NCBI GenBank assembly: GCA_910579515.1
Contig: CAJTUV010000024.1
Location: 1 to 55,977 of the forward strand
Reading direction: 5' to 3'
DNA length: 55,977 nt
Origin: an uncultured Hungatella sp.
GTDB taxonomy: Bacteria > Bacillota > Clostridia > Lachnospirales > Lachnospiraceae
Within the stretch, counting starts at the first letter, position 1; the number at the start of each line of letters is the position of its first letter. Below, one piece after another: positions 34,429-41,901 of the stretch. The notes beneath the pieces were generated by a model, which was not told the origin of the DNA, did no database searches, and worked only from the letters and a program-made list of their open reading frames with translations. The position numbers were made by a program, and so were the translations under genes.

Positions 34429-37053
34429 ATGGGTGTTGCTGTTAATATAATTTCAGCGGTATTAAAATCAGTAGTAGGAGATAAGATAGGAAATGAGTTA
34501 ACTAATGAAGTGATTGGAATATCTATAGATGGGGTATCGGAAAAGGGGATAGACAGGATTAGTGATTTTATTAATGGTGAAAAAGCTAAGATTGAGAATA
34601 TTATTTCTAAAGAGAATATGAAGTCTATAGGTATCTCTGAAGAAAGTATTGATTATGTGGTAGCTGAGATAAAGGATTTATTGTTAAAAGTTGAAATTAC
34701 GGATGAAGTACTTAGACAGTGTAAATATGACAGCATGAACTTAAGCATATTTTTATGGACTGAATATTGTAAGCAGAAAAATAGCCATATAGAATGTGAA
34801 AGCGATATTAAAAAGGGGTTACTTGCTGTTTCAAAAGCATTAGTAAAATTAATGCGCGAAAGTGAAGCGTTTGAGAAAGAGGTTTTGATACATATAAGTA
34901 ACTCTGTTGATGATGCGAATGTGGGACTGCAAAAAATATCTGAATACATGAAGGGAAATTTTGGTAAGCTGGATGATAATGATCATAGGGTGCTTAATAT
35001 ATTATTGATGATTTTGGAGCAGATTCAGGAAAGAAATATGCAAGATAATGAATCAAAAAGAAATGCAGATGAAGATAGAAAGTTTCAAAATAATAAGAAG
35101 CAGGAGTATATTAAAAACTGGAATAGTAGAATGTTTCTTCATGTGAGTAACGAGGAGAATCCTATAACATTGGAAGAGGCATTTATTATGCCTGATTATG
35201 AAATACATAAAAGTATGGAGGGGATAGGACTTTTCAAAAAGGAACCATTAGAGCAAGTGATAGAAAGATTTGTGGGATACAATAAGACTTCAACTATGCT
35301 TATTACTGGCGTACCAGGAATAGGAAAGTCAACTATAACTTCTTGGATAGCAAATAAATATAAGGATAATGGTAACGTGGTTGTTTTAAGATTTCGTGAC
35401 TGGAAAAAACTTATATTGGAGAAAACATTATTAGAGGTTGTTTGCAATAAACTTGCGTGTGAAGAAGATGACTTAGAAAATAAGATATTAATATTAGACG
35501 GTTATGATGAGATGAAAGCTTTGCATATCCGTGAGAGATTTCTTAACGAATTTTTTAATGATATTAAGGACTTTGAAAATTTTAAGTGTATTATTACATC
35601 AAGACCAGCTTATATTGATACGAATAGATTTTCATATGTTATTGCGCTAAAAGGATTTGATTTAAGTAGGATAGAAGATTTCTATAGAAGAATAACAAAA
35701 AGTAAATTAGAAGAAAAGGGGAAAATAAAATCTAATTTAGAGGTTTTGGGAATCCCTGTAATATTATATATGGCTATTATGTCCAAAGTAGATATTAGTA
35801 AAAATCCTACAAAACCAGAATTGTATAATCGTATTTTTGCGGAAAAGGGTGGAATATTTGACAAATTTAATGATGGAAAAGTTGAATATGGTAAGGGAAA
35901 CCAGATTTTAAGGAACCCTGATAATATAAAAAAGTATTTGAAGTTTTTACAGGACACAGCATTTATGATGTTTGAGACTAATGATCATTCCTTGTCAAGT
36001 AAAGACTGTACGATTCCAGAATTAGAGTTTGGCAGGAAAATGGTTACTATAGTAGATTTCCCAATCAAGCATTTATTTGAAAAGGCAGATACGATAGAAT
36101 TCATACATAATAGTATTTATGAATATTTTGTTGCTGATTATATATTTGTGTCTATATGTAAAGGAGCGGATTTATCCACAGAGGAATTTGCTGGCATTTT
36201 CGGAAACTTGTTAAAGCGAAATAGATTATCACCAGAAATACTTGAGTTTCTGAAATATAAAGTTGGAATAGGTGAATTAAATAATAAATTTGCGGCGGTT
36301 AAGGATACATTTGAATTAATGTTAGCTGATGGAATGACTTACCATACTGGAAGATATTATAAAAATGTAATTGATTGTGAGACGATGGTGTTCGCTAATA
36401 TGCTTGATATTATACATTTGTGGGAGTGGGATTTTTTAAGAGTGGATCCCTTAATTGGTTATTATTTAGCATATAATTGGAATTTGGGACTGAATTTAAG
36501 TAAGTTGGATTTTAGTAGGGCAAAAGCGTGGGATTTTAGTGGAGTATTTCTAGTCAAAGCAAATTTAAGAGGGGTAAACTTAGAAAATGGGAATTTAAGA
36601 AGAGTTGATTTAAGAGAAGCAGATTTGAGCAAAATAAATTTAAAAGGGGCAGATTTAAGTGGAGCAGATTTGAGAGATGTCAATTTGAGAGAGGCGGATT
36701 TAAGAGGTGCGGATTTAAGGGGTGCAAGTCTAAATAGAGCAGATTTAAGAAGTGCAGATTTAGAAGGTGTGTATTTAAGAGGTGCCAATTTATATAACAC
36801 ATATTTAAAAGGAGCAAATTTAAAAAAGACGTATTTTAGAGGGGCAGATCTATGCAAAGCATATTTAGTCGAAGCAGAATTAGATGAGATAAGTATGGAA
36901 GGTACAGTTTTAGAAAGTGCAATATTTGATGAAAAACAGATTAAATATTTAGAGAAGATATATGATTTAAGTAGAATAATGGTTTGTTTTGATAATGTAG
37001 CAGAATTAATAAGTTATGATGAATATTGCGATAGAAGAAAAAAACAGGTATAA
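34429..37053 (+). CDS. NACHT NTPase with C-terminal pentapeptide repeats (candidate anti-phage STAND protein)
   Basis: An 874-residue protein. Residues 1-215 are a helical N-terminal domain with a glycine-rich amphipathic start. The NACHT NTPase follows: Walker A is GVPGIGKST (G294-T302, K300), and Walker B is ILILDGYDE with D357 and the extra acidics D360/E361. CIITSRPAY is the sensor arginine region, followed by NACHT-associated helices (IPVILYMAIMSKVD). From about 690 to 830 there is a run of pentapeptide repeats (A[D/N]LxxADL type), a four-sided beta-helix. STAND NTPases with variable C-terminal sensors are known anti-phage proteins; pentapeptides in the sensor position are less common. 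It is a single-gene unit bounded by a terminator, and AT-rich like imported DNA. Confidence 0.88.
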   Translation: MGVAVNIISAVLKSVVGDKIGNELTNEVIGISIDGVSEKGIDRISDFINGEKAKIENIISKENMKSIGISEESIDYVVAEIKDLLLKVEITDEVLRQCKYDSMNLSIFLWTEYCKQKNSHIECESDIKKGLLAVSKALVKLMRESEAFEKEVLIHISNSVDDANVGLQKISEYMKGNFGKLDDNDHRVLNILLMILEQIQERNMQDNESKRNADEDRKFQNNKKQEYIKNWNSRMFLHVSNEENPITLEEAFIMPDYEIHKSMEGIGLFKKEPLEQVIERFVGYNKTSTMLITGVPGIGKSTITSWIANKYKDNGNVVVLRFRDWKKLILEKTLLEVVCNKLACEEDDLENKILILDGYDEMKALHIRERFLNEFFNDIKDFENFKCIITSRPAYIDTNRFSYVIALKGFDLSRIEDFYRRITKSKLEEKGKIKSNLEVLGIPVILYMAIMSKVDISKNPTKPELYNRIFAEKGGIFDKFNDGKVEYGKGNQILRNPDNIKKYLKFLQDTAFMMFETNDHSLSSKDCTIPELEFGRKMVTIVDFPIKHLFEKADTIEFIHNSIYEYFVADYIFVSICKGADLSTEEFAGIFGNLLKRNRLSPEILEFLKYKVGIGELNNKFAAVKDTFELMLADGMTYHTGRYYKNVIDCETMVFANMLDIIHLWEWDFLRVDPLIGYYLAYNWNLGLNLSKLDFSRAKAWDFSGVFLVKANLRGVNLENGNLRRVDLREADLSKINLKGADLSGADLRDVNLREADLRGADLRGASLNRADLRSADLEGVYLRGANLYNTYLKGANLKKTYFRGADLCKAYLVEAELDEISMEGTVLESAIFDEKQIKYLEKIYDLSRIMVCFDNVAELISYDEYCDRRKKQV

Positions 37054-37881
37054 TTGATTTTGTATCGAGGTTCTTTTTGGTGATTTCTAACCATTGGAAA
37101 TATTTCGTATATTATATAGTAGGTACTTAAATATTTATAAACTGAAATACACCCCCTCTCCGTATAAAACTATAGGACAAAGTACATAAACTCTGAATTT
37201 GTTTAAAAATCATAAATATACTATAGGATTAGGAACAAGCATAAAAATGAAAGCAGATTTCTATAGAGGTATATATAGGGATTTTATTTTTGAATTGAAA
37301 TATATGCTCTACTCTTTCTAGGGTGTCCTGAATAAGTATACCTTAGATTGCACTATAACTAATGGTATATCTTTAAATTTTAGATGAAATAGTTATAGGT
37401 GATAAATCGCTTGGATGATTGCATTGCGGTTAAAAATTAAAGATGTATATTAGATTATCGACATTATTAAATGGCGTATTTTTACAAGGGGTATGGTATA
37501 CCCTTATATATAGGATTTTATTTTTGGAATGGAAACATACCCCCCCCTTGGGGTGGTTTGGGACTTCCCCCAAAATTAAGGTGACGTATGAGAACAATAG
37601 ATAGCTGCTTTTCTACGCTAAAGTCAGAATGAAACAATGTAAACCTACCCCAGGTATACCCTTCCTGCCTCCCCCTAGACAGCTCCTAAATAAAGCATTT
37701 ACAAGCCATTCTAGCCCCTGTTTAACCACACACTAACAAATGCTGCCTTAAAGTTATTACAAGCCTCAAATGGGCCTTAAAATGCGCCAGAGGCATACAA
37801 TCATAAGCAAATAAACCGCACAAAAAAGGCTATGAATCATCACAACTCATAGCCTTTATTATAGATTCTGCTGAATGACCA
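37054..37881. other. Non-coding spacer with a diverged direct repeat
   Basis: No gene is seen on either strand. It holds two copies of a block TATATATAGG(G)ATTTTATTTTTG followed by AATTGAAA or AATGGAAA (37270-37306 and 37505-37540), C-rich runs (around 37541 and 37660) and the terminator at 37822-37860. It separates the rightward defence gene from the leftward module, so it has no need for promoters and may be decayed sequence. Confidence 0.45.
37822..37860 (-). terminator. Terminator of the leftward module
   Basis: AAAGGCTATGA (37825-37835) pairs with TCATAGCCTTT (37847-37857). On the minus strand it is followed by TTTTTTG; on the plus strand only ATT follows, so it ends the leftward transcripts. 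Confidence 0.8.
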
Positions 37882-38163
37882 TCAGACCATTGCATAGCAT
37901 TCTTTTTTCACTTTATCATAGCTTTTCTTTGCTTCCGTGTAGTTCATGCCGTCATAGGTTCTAACGGTAACAATTCTATTTTCATATTCTGCCAGACAAT
38001 TCCAATATATAATGATACTGTCTATTTGAATACTTGTATCATTATTTTTACTGAAATATGCAAACACTTTTTTCAAGTCTTCCTTTGTATAACGGTCTTT
38101 CTTATCTTCCGTAAAAATTCGATGATTGAAGAAATCCAAGCGTTCATATTTTAAAATTAACAT
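37882..38163 (-). CDS. Unknown protein (93 aa)
   Basis: A 93-residue soluble protein I do not recognise: MLILKYERLDFFNHRIFTED, DRYTKEDLKKVFAYFSKN, IIIYWNCLAEYENRIVTVRTYDG. It has an AGGAAGG-type site upstream and is the last gene before the leftward terminator. It is spaced 71 bp from its neighbour and is probably part of the J-domain protein module. Confidence 0.6.
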   Translation of the reverse strand: MLILKYERLDFFNHRIFTEDKKDRYTKEDLKKVFAYFSKNNDTSIQIDSIIIYWNCLAEYENRIVTVRTYDGMNYTEAKKSYDKVKKECYAMV

Positions 38164-38234
38164 ATTCTCATACCTTCCTAGTTATATGTCAGGATGTAAC
38201 CATGTTTGTCAGTTACATCCTGATTTCTGCTTCC

Positions 38235-38513
38235 TCATTCCATTTCAATAATTGCATTCTCTATATTGCTAAAACAATACTTCTTTCCTGTTTTCACATT
38301 CTCAAAAATAACAGAACTTGCAAAGGTCTCAAATGGGGTAAATACATCACCATTACAGATGTAAGGGCTTCTTTCTACATTCCAGTCAATACCCAGTTTT
38401 CCGTTATTTTCGTACACTTTAAAAATCTTATCAAAAACCCTTGTCTTAATTTCCTTCCCGTTTGTATCGTACATATGTACTTTGATCCTGTCATTTACTG
38501 TCATAATTTTCAC
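38235..38513 (-). CDS. Unknown small beta-rich protein (92 aa)
   Basis: A 92-residue protein with alternating hydrophobic strands (VNDRIKVHMYDTNGKEIKTRVFDK, FASSVIFENVKTGKKYCFSN). No family is recognised. GTG 38513 has AGAGGAAAC close upstream; the ATG three codons later (38504) is the other option. Same leftward module. Confidence 0.55.
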   Translation of the reverse strand: MKIMTVNDRIKVHMYDTNGKEIKTRVFDKIFKVYENNGKLGIDWNVERSPYICNGDVFTPFETFASSVIFENVKTGKKYCFSNIENAIIEME

Positions 38514-38604
38514 CGTTTCCTCTCTTTGATTTTCTATGTATGTTTATGCGCTGCCTCTATATCCAGGGTATGACCAGTTTGATGGGCCATACCCTATTAT
38601 GTAG

Positions 38605-39120
38605 TTATGCTTCCTTTAATAATCTTCTTTGGCCTGTCTCTACTTCTGTACTGCCATAATAATTCCGTATATCATCCATGGTTAGTGACTTATGGCTTTT
38701 CTTTCTGAAAGTTTCTGTATGGTAGTACCAGGCTTTCTTGTTTGCAGCATACTTAAAACCAAGTTCTTTTAATTCTTTTCGATAACCGTAGCTGTCAAAG
38801 GCCCATATCCAATTTCCGATTATTTCTATAGTGATACCATGAAAGCCGATTATCTTATTGAGCATTTCACGTAGCCTTTGGTCTTCTGAAAAGTCATACT
38901 TCATATTATTAAAGTCTGTCTTTGCGTTGTTCTCTTTGCTGTCCGCTGACTTTTCGTGTTTATCCTTTAATATTTTGAAAATCTGCTCATATTCTGCATT
39001 GATTTGTTGTGTAATCTCTGTACTACCGTTTGCGTTGTCCGGATGATATTTCTTTAATAAATCCTTATATTGCTTCCTTAACTCTTCGAGTGTATTCACA
39101 TTTTTGAAATATTTAGCCAT
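38605..39120 (-). CDS. J-domain (DnaJ-like) protein
   Basis: A 171-residue protein with an N-terminal J-domain: helix II (LEELRKQYKDLLKKYHPD), the HPD loop at residues 26-28, and helix III. A linker follows, then a C-terminal domain (GNWIWAFDSYGYRKELKELGFKYAANKKAWYYH) seen in J-domain proteins of mobile elements. It should stimulate an Hsp70 ATPase, recruiting DnaK to an element protein, perhaps a replication initiator. I chose the ATG at 39120, seven bases after AGGAGG; the upstream frame to 39162 lacks support. Confidence 0.85.
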   Translation of the reverse strand: MAKYFKNVNTLEELRKQYKDLLKKYHPDNANGSTEITQQINAEYEQIFKILKDKHEKSADSKENNAKTDFNNMKYDFSEDQRLREMLNKIIGFHGITIEIIGNWIWAFDSYGYRKELKELGFKYAANKKAWYYHTETFRKKSHKSLTMDDIRNYYGSTEVETGQRRLLKEA

Positions 39121-39217
39121 ATCAAGACCTCCTGCAATAAAAAAGTGTAAAGCCTTTGACAACTCAATAGACTTTACACTCTGGTTTGTGATATGGTTAT
39201 TTAATTACTGAATGCTA

Positions 39218-39445
39218 TTAGCCCATGGCTTGATTCTGTTCGAGCCATGTTCTGTTTTCGGTACTCTGTCCCCATGCTTCAAGAGCTAAATTATAAGTAT
39301 CGGAAACTTTGTCTTTTATGACTCTCGTTTCTTTCTTTAATACTAATACTTCAGATTCGATTTTGTCCAGCCTGTCATTGATAGGCTGTAGTTTCTGATC
39401 CATCATTTTTGATAATGCTAATAAATCCTCATTTGTCAATGACAT
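39218..39445 (-). CDS. MSLTNEDLLA-family coiled-coil protein 1 (75 aa)
   Basis: A 75-residue coiled-coil protein. It shares the start MSLTNEDLLA and following DxKL-P pattern with the two genes to its right, then diverges (IESEVLVLKKETRVIKDKV) and ends with ALEAWGQSTENRTWLEQNQ. The ribosome binding region (GGAGCGTGATAAT) is shared as well. It is the third, diverged member of the tandem family. Function unknown; a small oligomeric adaptor or decoy is conceivable. Confidence 0.65.
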   Translation of the reverse strand: MSLTNEDLLALSKMMDQKLQPINDRLDKIESEVLVLKKETRVIKDKVSDTYNLALEAWGQSTENRTWLEQNQAMG

Positions 39446-39524
39446 ATTATCACGCTCCTTTATTCTTCTATAGAAAGAGTATAGCTAAATATAAAGGCTC
39501 AAACACTCTTTCAAGGATAGGTTA

Positions 39525-39821
39525 TTATGATATTTTCTGTAGTTTTTCGGAATGCTCTGTAATTACTTTCTTCATAATATCAATATCGGCCTGCATTGCT
39601 TCAAGTTGAGCTGTAGTTTTTTCATACCGTTTAGCGGCAGGAACATAATTTTCAGCAAGAATGTTAATGTTATGCTGAATTTCGTTTTCAATAATCAAGT
39701 TTATTCTTGTTTGCTCATCTTTAATAGATTTAATATCACTTTCAATCGGCTTCAATTTTGCATCGAGTTTTGTATCTAATAATTGACTGATAGCAAGTAA
39801 ATCCTCGTTTGTCAATGACAT
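39525..39821 (-). CDS. MSLTNEDLLA-family coiled-coil protein 2 (98 aa), duplicate copy A
   Basis: A 98-residue helical protein (heptad-like IESDIKSIKDEQTRINLIIENEI; AQLEAMQADIDIMKKVITEH). It is identical at the DNA level to copy B 376 bp to the right, including the upstream site AAAGGAGCGTGATTAA. The duplication must be very recent or under active homogenisation. It is not related to any enzyme I know. Confidence 0.7.
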   Translation of the reverse strand: MSLTNEDLLAISQLLDTKLDAKLKPIESDIKSIKDEQTRINLIIENEIQHNINILAENYVPAAKRYEKTTAQLEAMQADIDIMKKVITEHSEKLQKIS

Positions 39822-39900
39822 TTAATCACGCTCCTTTATTCTTCTATAGAAAGAGTATAGCTAAATATAAAGGCTCAAACACTCTTTCAAGGATAGGTTA

Positions 39901-40197
39901 TTATGATATTTTCTGTAGTTTTTCGGAATGCTCTGTAATTACTTTCTTCATAATATCAATATCGGCCTGCATTGCTTCAAGTTGAGCTGTAGTTTTTTCA
40001 TACCGTTTAGCGGCAGGAACATAATTTTCAGCAAGAATGTTAATGTTATGCTGAATTTCGTTTTCAATAATCAAGTTTATTCTTGTTTGCTCATCTTTAA
40101 TAGATTTAATATCACTTTCAATCGGCTTCAATTTTGCATCGAGTTTTGTATCTAATAATTGACTGATAGCAAGTAAATCCTCGTTTGTCAATGACAT
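39901..40197 (-). CDS. MSLTNEDLLA-family coiled-coil protein 2 (98 aa), duplicate copy B
   Basis: It encodes the same 98 residues as the gene at 39525-39821. It is the most upstream gene of the tandem array, nearest the XRE regulator. The upstream sequence diverges from the copy A context after about 20 bases (at 40220), marking the end of the duplicated unit. Confidence 0.7.
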   Translation of the reverse strand: MSLTNEDLLAISQLLDTKLDAKLKPIESDIKSIKDEQTRINLIIENEIQHNINILAENYVPAAKRYEKTTAQLEAMQADIDIMKKVITEHSEKLQKIS

Positions 40198-40298
40198 TTA
40201 ATCACGCTCCTTTATTCTTCTGCAAAAAGTATATCATATCCAGAGTATAAAGTCTATTGAATTGTCAATGTGCTTTGGTTTTGTTGTTGAGAATATTA

Positions 40299-40384
40299 TA
40301 CACCTAAAATAGGTGTATGTATATTGATGAAATAAACAAAAATACACTTATTTCTTGTGCACAATGCACACTTGAAACAAGTGT
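40299..40384. promoter_or_regulatory. Palindromic operator candidates downstream of the XRE gene
   Basis: TACACCTAAAATAGGTGTA (40299-40317) and ACACTTGAAACAAGTGT (40368-40384) are near-perfect palindromes of similar ACACYT/ARGTGT type. They lie between the XRE gene and the first coiled-coil gene, where the promoter of the latter should be. Confidence 0.6.
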
Positions 40385-40419
40385 ATTGAGTATTTAGTGT
40401 TTATATCTATTTAAGAAAA

Positions 40420-40632
40420 TTATTTACTATCAACTTCTATATATTCTAGTATGTCTCCTGGCTGGCAACTCAAAAGCTTACAAATTGTATTTAGTGTTTC
40501 TTTACTTGCGATTTCTCCATTTCTTATTTTGGTTAGTTGTGCTTCGCCTATAAGTTTATCTTTTCTAATTTTATATGAAGTATAACCTTTTTCTTTTAAC
40601 GCTTCTAATATATCTATTTTGTATTTTAACAC
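40420..40632 (-). CDS. XRE-type helix-turn-helix regulator
   Basis: A 70-residue Cro/CI-type DNA-binding protein: YKIRKDKLIGEAQLTKIRNGEIASKETLNTICKLL is a clear helix-turn-helix, followed by the QPGDILEYIE tail typical of short XRE proteins. I chose the GTG at 40632, nine bases after GGAGG; the longer frame to 40662 lacks a site. It probably represses its own promoter and the divergent operon, using the palindromes on both sides of the gene. Confidence 0.85.
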   Translation of the reverse strand: MLKYKIDILEALKEKGYTSYKIRKDKLIGEAQLTKIRNGEIASKETLNTICKLLSCQPGDILEYIEVDSK

Positions 40633-40694
40633 CTTTTCTTTCCTCCATGTTTTAATTGTCAATTAATACAATGATTCTCCATTTTTGTATAAAT

Positions 40695-40723
40695 AGTATA
40701 ACATATTTATACACTCTATTCAA
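40695..40723 (-). promoter_or_regulatory. Promoter of the XRE gene
   Basis: On the minus strand, TTGAAT (40723-40718), 17-base spacer, TATACT (40700-40695). Confidence 0.6.
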
Positions 40724-40765
40724 GTGATGAAGAAATATATTTCCAGAAACAAACACCAAAAACGA

Positions 40766-40829
40766 GTGCATGTTATGCACAAAAAATAGGTGTATAATTT
40801 GTGTATTATGTCAATAGACATGCACCTAT
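40766..40829. promoter_or_regulatory. Operator palindromes between divergent promoters
   Basis: GTGCATGTTATGCAC (40766-40780) is a perfect palindrome. ATAGGTG (40786-40792) and CACCTAT (40823-40829) form a wider inverted pair matching the AGGTGT motif of the operator at 40299. They flank the start of the rightward operon and suit binding by the XRE regulator. Confidence 0.55.
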
Positions 40830-40843
40830 AATGAGTGTATAAT
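40815..40843 (+). promoter_or_regulatory. Promoter of the rightward operon
   Basis: TAGACA (40815-40820), 17-base spacer, TATAAT (40838-40843): a near-consensus promoter. Transcription would start near 40850, about 335 bases before the first ORF. Confidence 0.7.
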
Positions 40844-40849
40844 AATCTC

Positions 40850-41165
40850 ACAAGGTCAAACAAAGCAATAAACAAATCCGACACAAAAGACCTTAAACGC
40901 CTGGTTATCGGGGGCGTAGAGTTCCGAAAACAGCGATTGTAAGCGGCTGAATACCTGCAAGGTGAAAATCCAACATATGGGCTTGTCACTTGAAATAAGA
41001 GTGTGGCTTCAAAGCAAACAAGCCCTTTGGGATAAAGCTTCCCATATATAATAAAGCAACTGAGTAGGCCGAAAGCTCTCATAAACTTAAAGCAATATAC
41101 CTGTGACAATATCAGATTGAGAAGAACAGCCAGGAAGATTCTTTAAGGGTTGCCACAAATTAAAT
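40850..41165 (+). ncRNA. Candidate structured leader RNA
   Basis: A 310-base untranslated leader with several long-range stems: AAGGTC/GACCTT (40852-40857 with 40889-40894), ACGCC/GGCGT (40897-40901 with 40913-40917), GGGCTTGT/ACAAGCCC (40979-40986 with 41018-41025) and the competing ATATGGG/CCCATAT (40975-40981 with 41041-41047). The last two share bases, so they are mutually exclusive, as in an attenuator or switch. No known riboswitch class fits. Confidence 0.4.
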
Positions 41166-41185
41166 AAGGAAGGAGACAGAGGGTT

Positions 41186-41506
41186 ATGTGTATGACTGTA
41201 AAAGAAATGAATGAAGCTATGCAGGCGCTTCAGGAATGGAAAAGGGTGAAAGAAGAAGCGGAGGCTAATATTACCGCATTAAATGTAAAAGTGATTGAAT
41301 TTCTCACAGAAAATGAAGAGGAATGCAAAACGGTAAATAAGAAGGGCAAAGAAATATTACAGTATATAGGTACTATCTTTAAAGCCACACTTTCAAAAAT
41401 GGAACGGGAGACAGTGGATAAAGAAGAGGTCAGAAAGCTGCTTAGTGAGGAGGAATACCAGAAGATAAGCAAAACAAGCATATATCCAGTCCTAAAAGTC
41501 AGTTAG
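41186..41506 (+). CDS. Unknown charged protein (106 aa)
   Basis: A 106-residue helical protein (MCMTVKEMNEAMQALQEWKR; EEAEANITALNVKVIEFLTENEEE) with a C-terminal KEEVRKLLSEEEYQKISK segment. It looks like a small phage-type accessory protein. AAGGAAGGAGAC lies upstream. It is the first gene of the rightward operon behind the structured leader, and the hammerhead ribozyme follows 35 bp after its stop. Confidence 0.65.
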   Translation: MCMTVKEMNEAMQALQEWKRVKEEAEANITALNVKVIEFLTENEEECKTVNKKGKEILQYIGTIFKATLSKMERETVDKEEVRKLLSEEEYQKISKTSIYPVLKVS

Positions 41507-41540
41507 AGAATGGTTTTTGGCTTATTGAAACAATCCATAA

Positions 41541-41597
41541 ATCCCCTGATGAGTCGCTGAGAATTGCGACGAAACTCCCATAATCGGGAGTCGGGAT
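41541..41597 (+). ncRNA. Type I hammerhead ribozyme
   Basis: All core elements are present in order: stem I strand ATCCC (41541-41545); CTGATGA (41546-41552); stem II GTCGC/GCGAC (41553-41557 with 41566-41570), loop TGAGAATT; GAAA (41571-41574); stem III CTCCC/GGGAG (41575-41579 with 41586-41590), loop ATAATC; T41591 pairing with A41574; C41592; and the second stem I strand GGGAT (41593-41597). Stem I is the open end, so it is type I. Predicted self-cleavage is after C41592, 51 bases before the next ATG, splitting the operon mRNA. Confidence 0.88.
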
Positions 41598-41643
41598 AGT
41601 CGCATTATTCCAAATTAAAATATCAGGAAAGCGAGGCACCAAA

Positions 41644-41793
41644 ATGAAGGCAGTAAAAAGTTTTATCAAGGCCGACAATGGGAAGCTGTCAAAAGTGATT
41701 GAGTATGAGACAGGAGAAACCATTGAGATTCCCATTAATTGTGATGGTTCTGTCAAATGGTATCAGGACAAGCCCAGACAAGAATGCAGTTAA
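41644..41793 (+). CDS. Small protein (49 aa) after the ribozyme
   Basis: A 49-residue ORF from ATG 41644 with AGGAAAGCGAGG upstream: MKAVKSFIKADNGKLSKVIE, then YETGETIEIPINCDGSVKWYQ and a polar tail. The beta-hairpin-like composition looks genuine. Its mRNA would carry the 3' product of hammerhead cleavage as its 5' end. Function unknown. Confidence 0.5.
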   Translation: MKAVKSFIKADNGKLSKVIEYETGETIEIPINCDGSVKWYQDKPRQECS

Positions 41794-41809
41794 TCCCTTA
41801 ATCCCAATT

Positions 41810-41849
41810 AGGTGAATGGTTCATGCAGGGTTCAAGTCCCTGCACACCT
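41810..41849 (+). ncRNA. tRNA-like minihelix (T-arm plus acceptor-like stem)
   Basis: A canonical T-arm, CAGGG-TTCAAGT-CCCTG (41826-41842), with the invariant G-TTC-A-A-N-N-C pattern. It is enclosed by AGGTG (41810-41814) pairing with CACCT (41845-41849), as acceptor-stem bases would. D-arm and anticodon arm are missing: only about ten bases lie between the 5' strand and the T-arm. It is either a decayed tRNA, possibly an old attachment site, or a true tRNA mimic. It lies 50 bp before an ATG. Confidence 0.45.
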
Positions 41850-41901
41850 GGTCAGTTATTCAAGAGATAAGAAAATCTTATATTGTACAGGAGACCGGAA
41901 G

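Larger units (their letters stand above)
39449..40220. repeat. Exact 376-bp tandem duplication
   Basis: Positions 39449-39844 and 39825-40220 are the same sequence at an offset of 376 bp as far as I can read. The unit is one coiled-coil gene plus its upstream region. No mismatch was seen, so this is recent unequal recombination. Confidence 0.85.

Noticed and set aside
36462..36857. Minus-strand ORF of 131 codons with repeating residues
   Set aside because: It is the antisense of the pentapeptide repeats; its repetitive pattern only mirrors the real gene.
40925..41020. Cobalamin riboswitch
   Set aside because: GGTGAAAATCC and ATACCTGC resemble parts of the class, but they are in the wrong order and the rest of the conserved core is absent.
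40720..41109. Minus-strand ORF of 129 codons
   Set aside because: It crosses two promoters, operators and the structured leader, and has no ribosome binding site.
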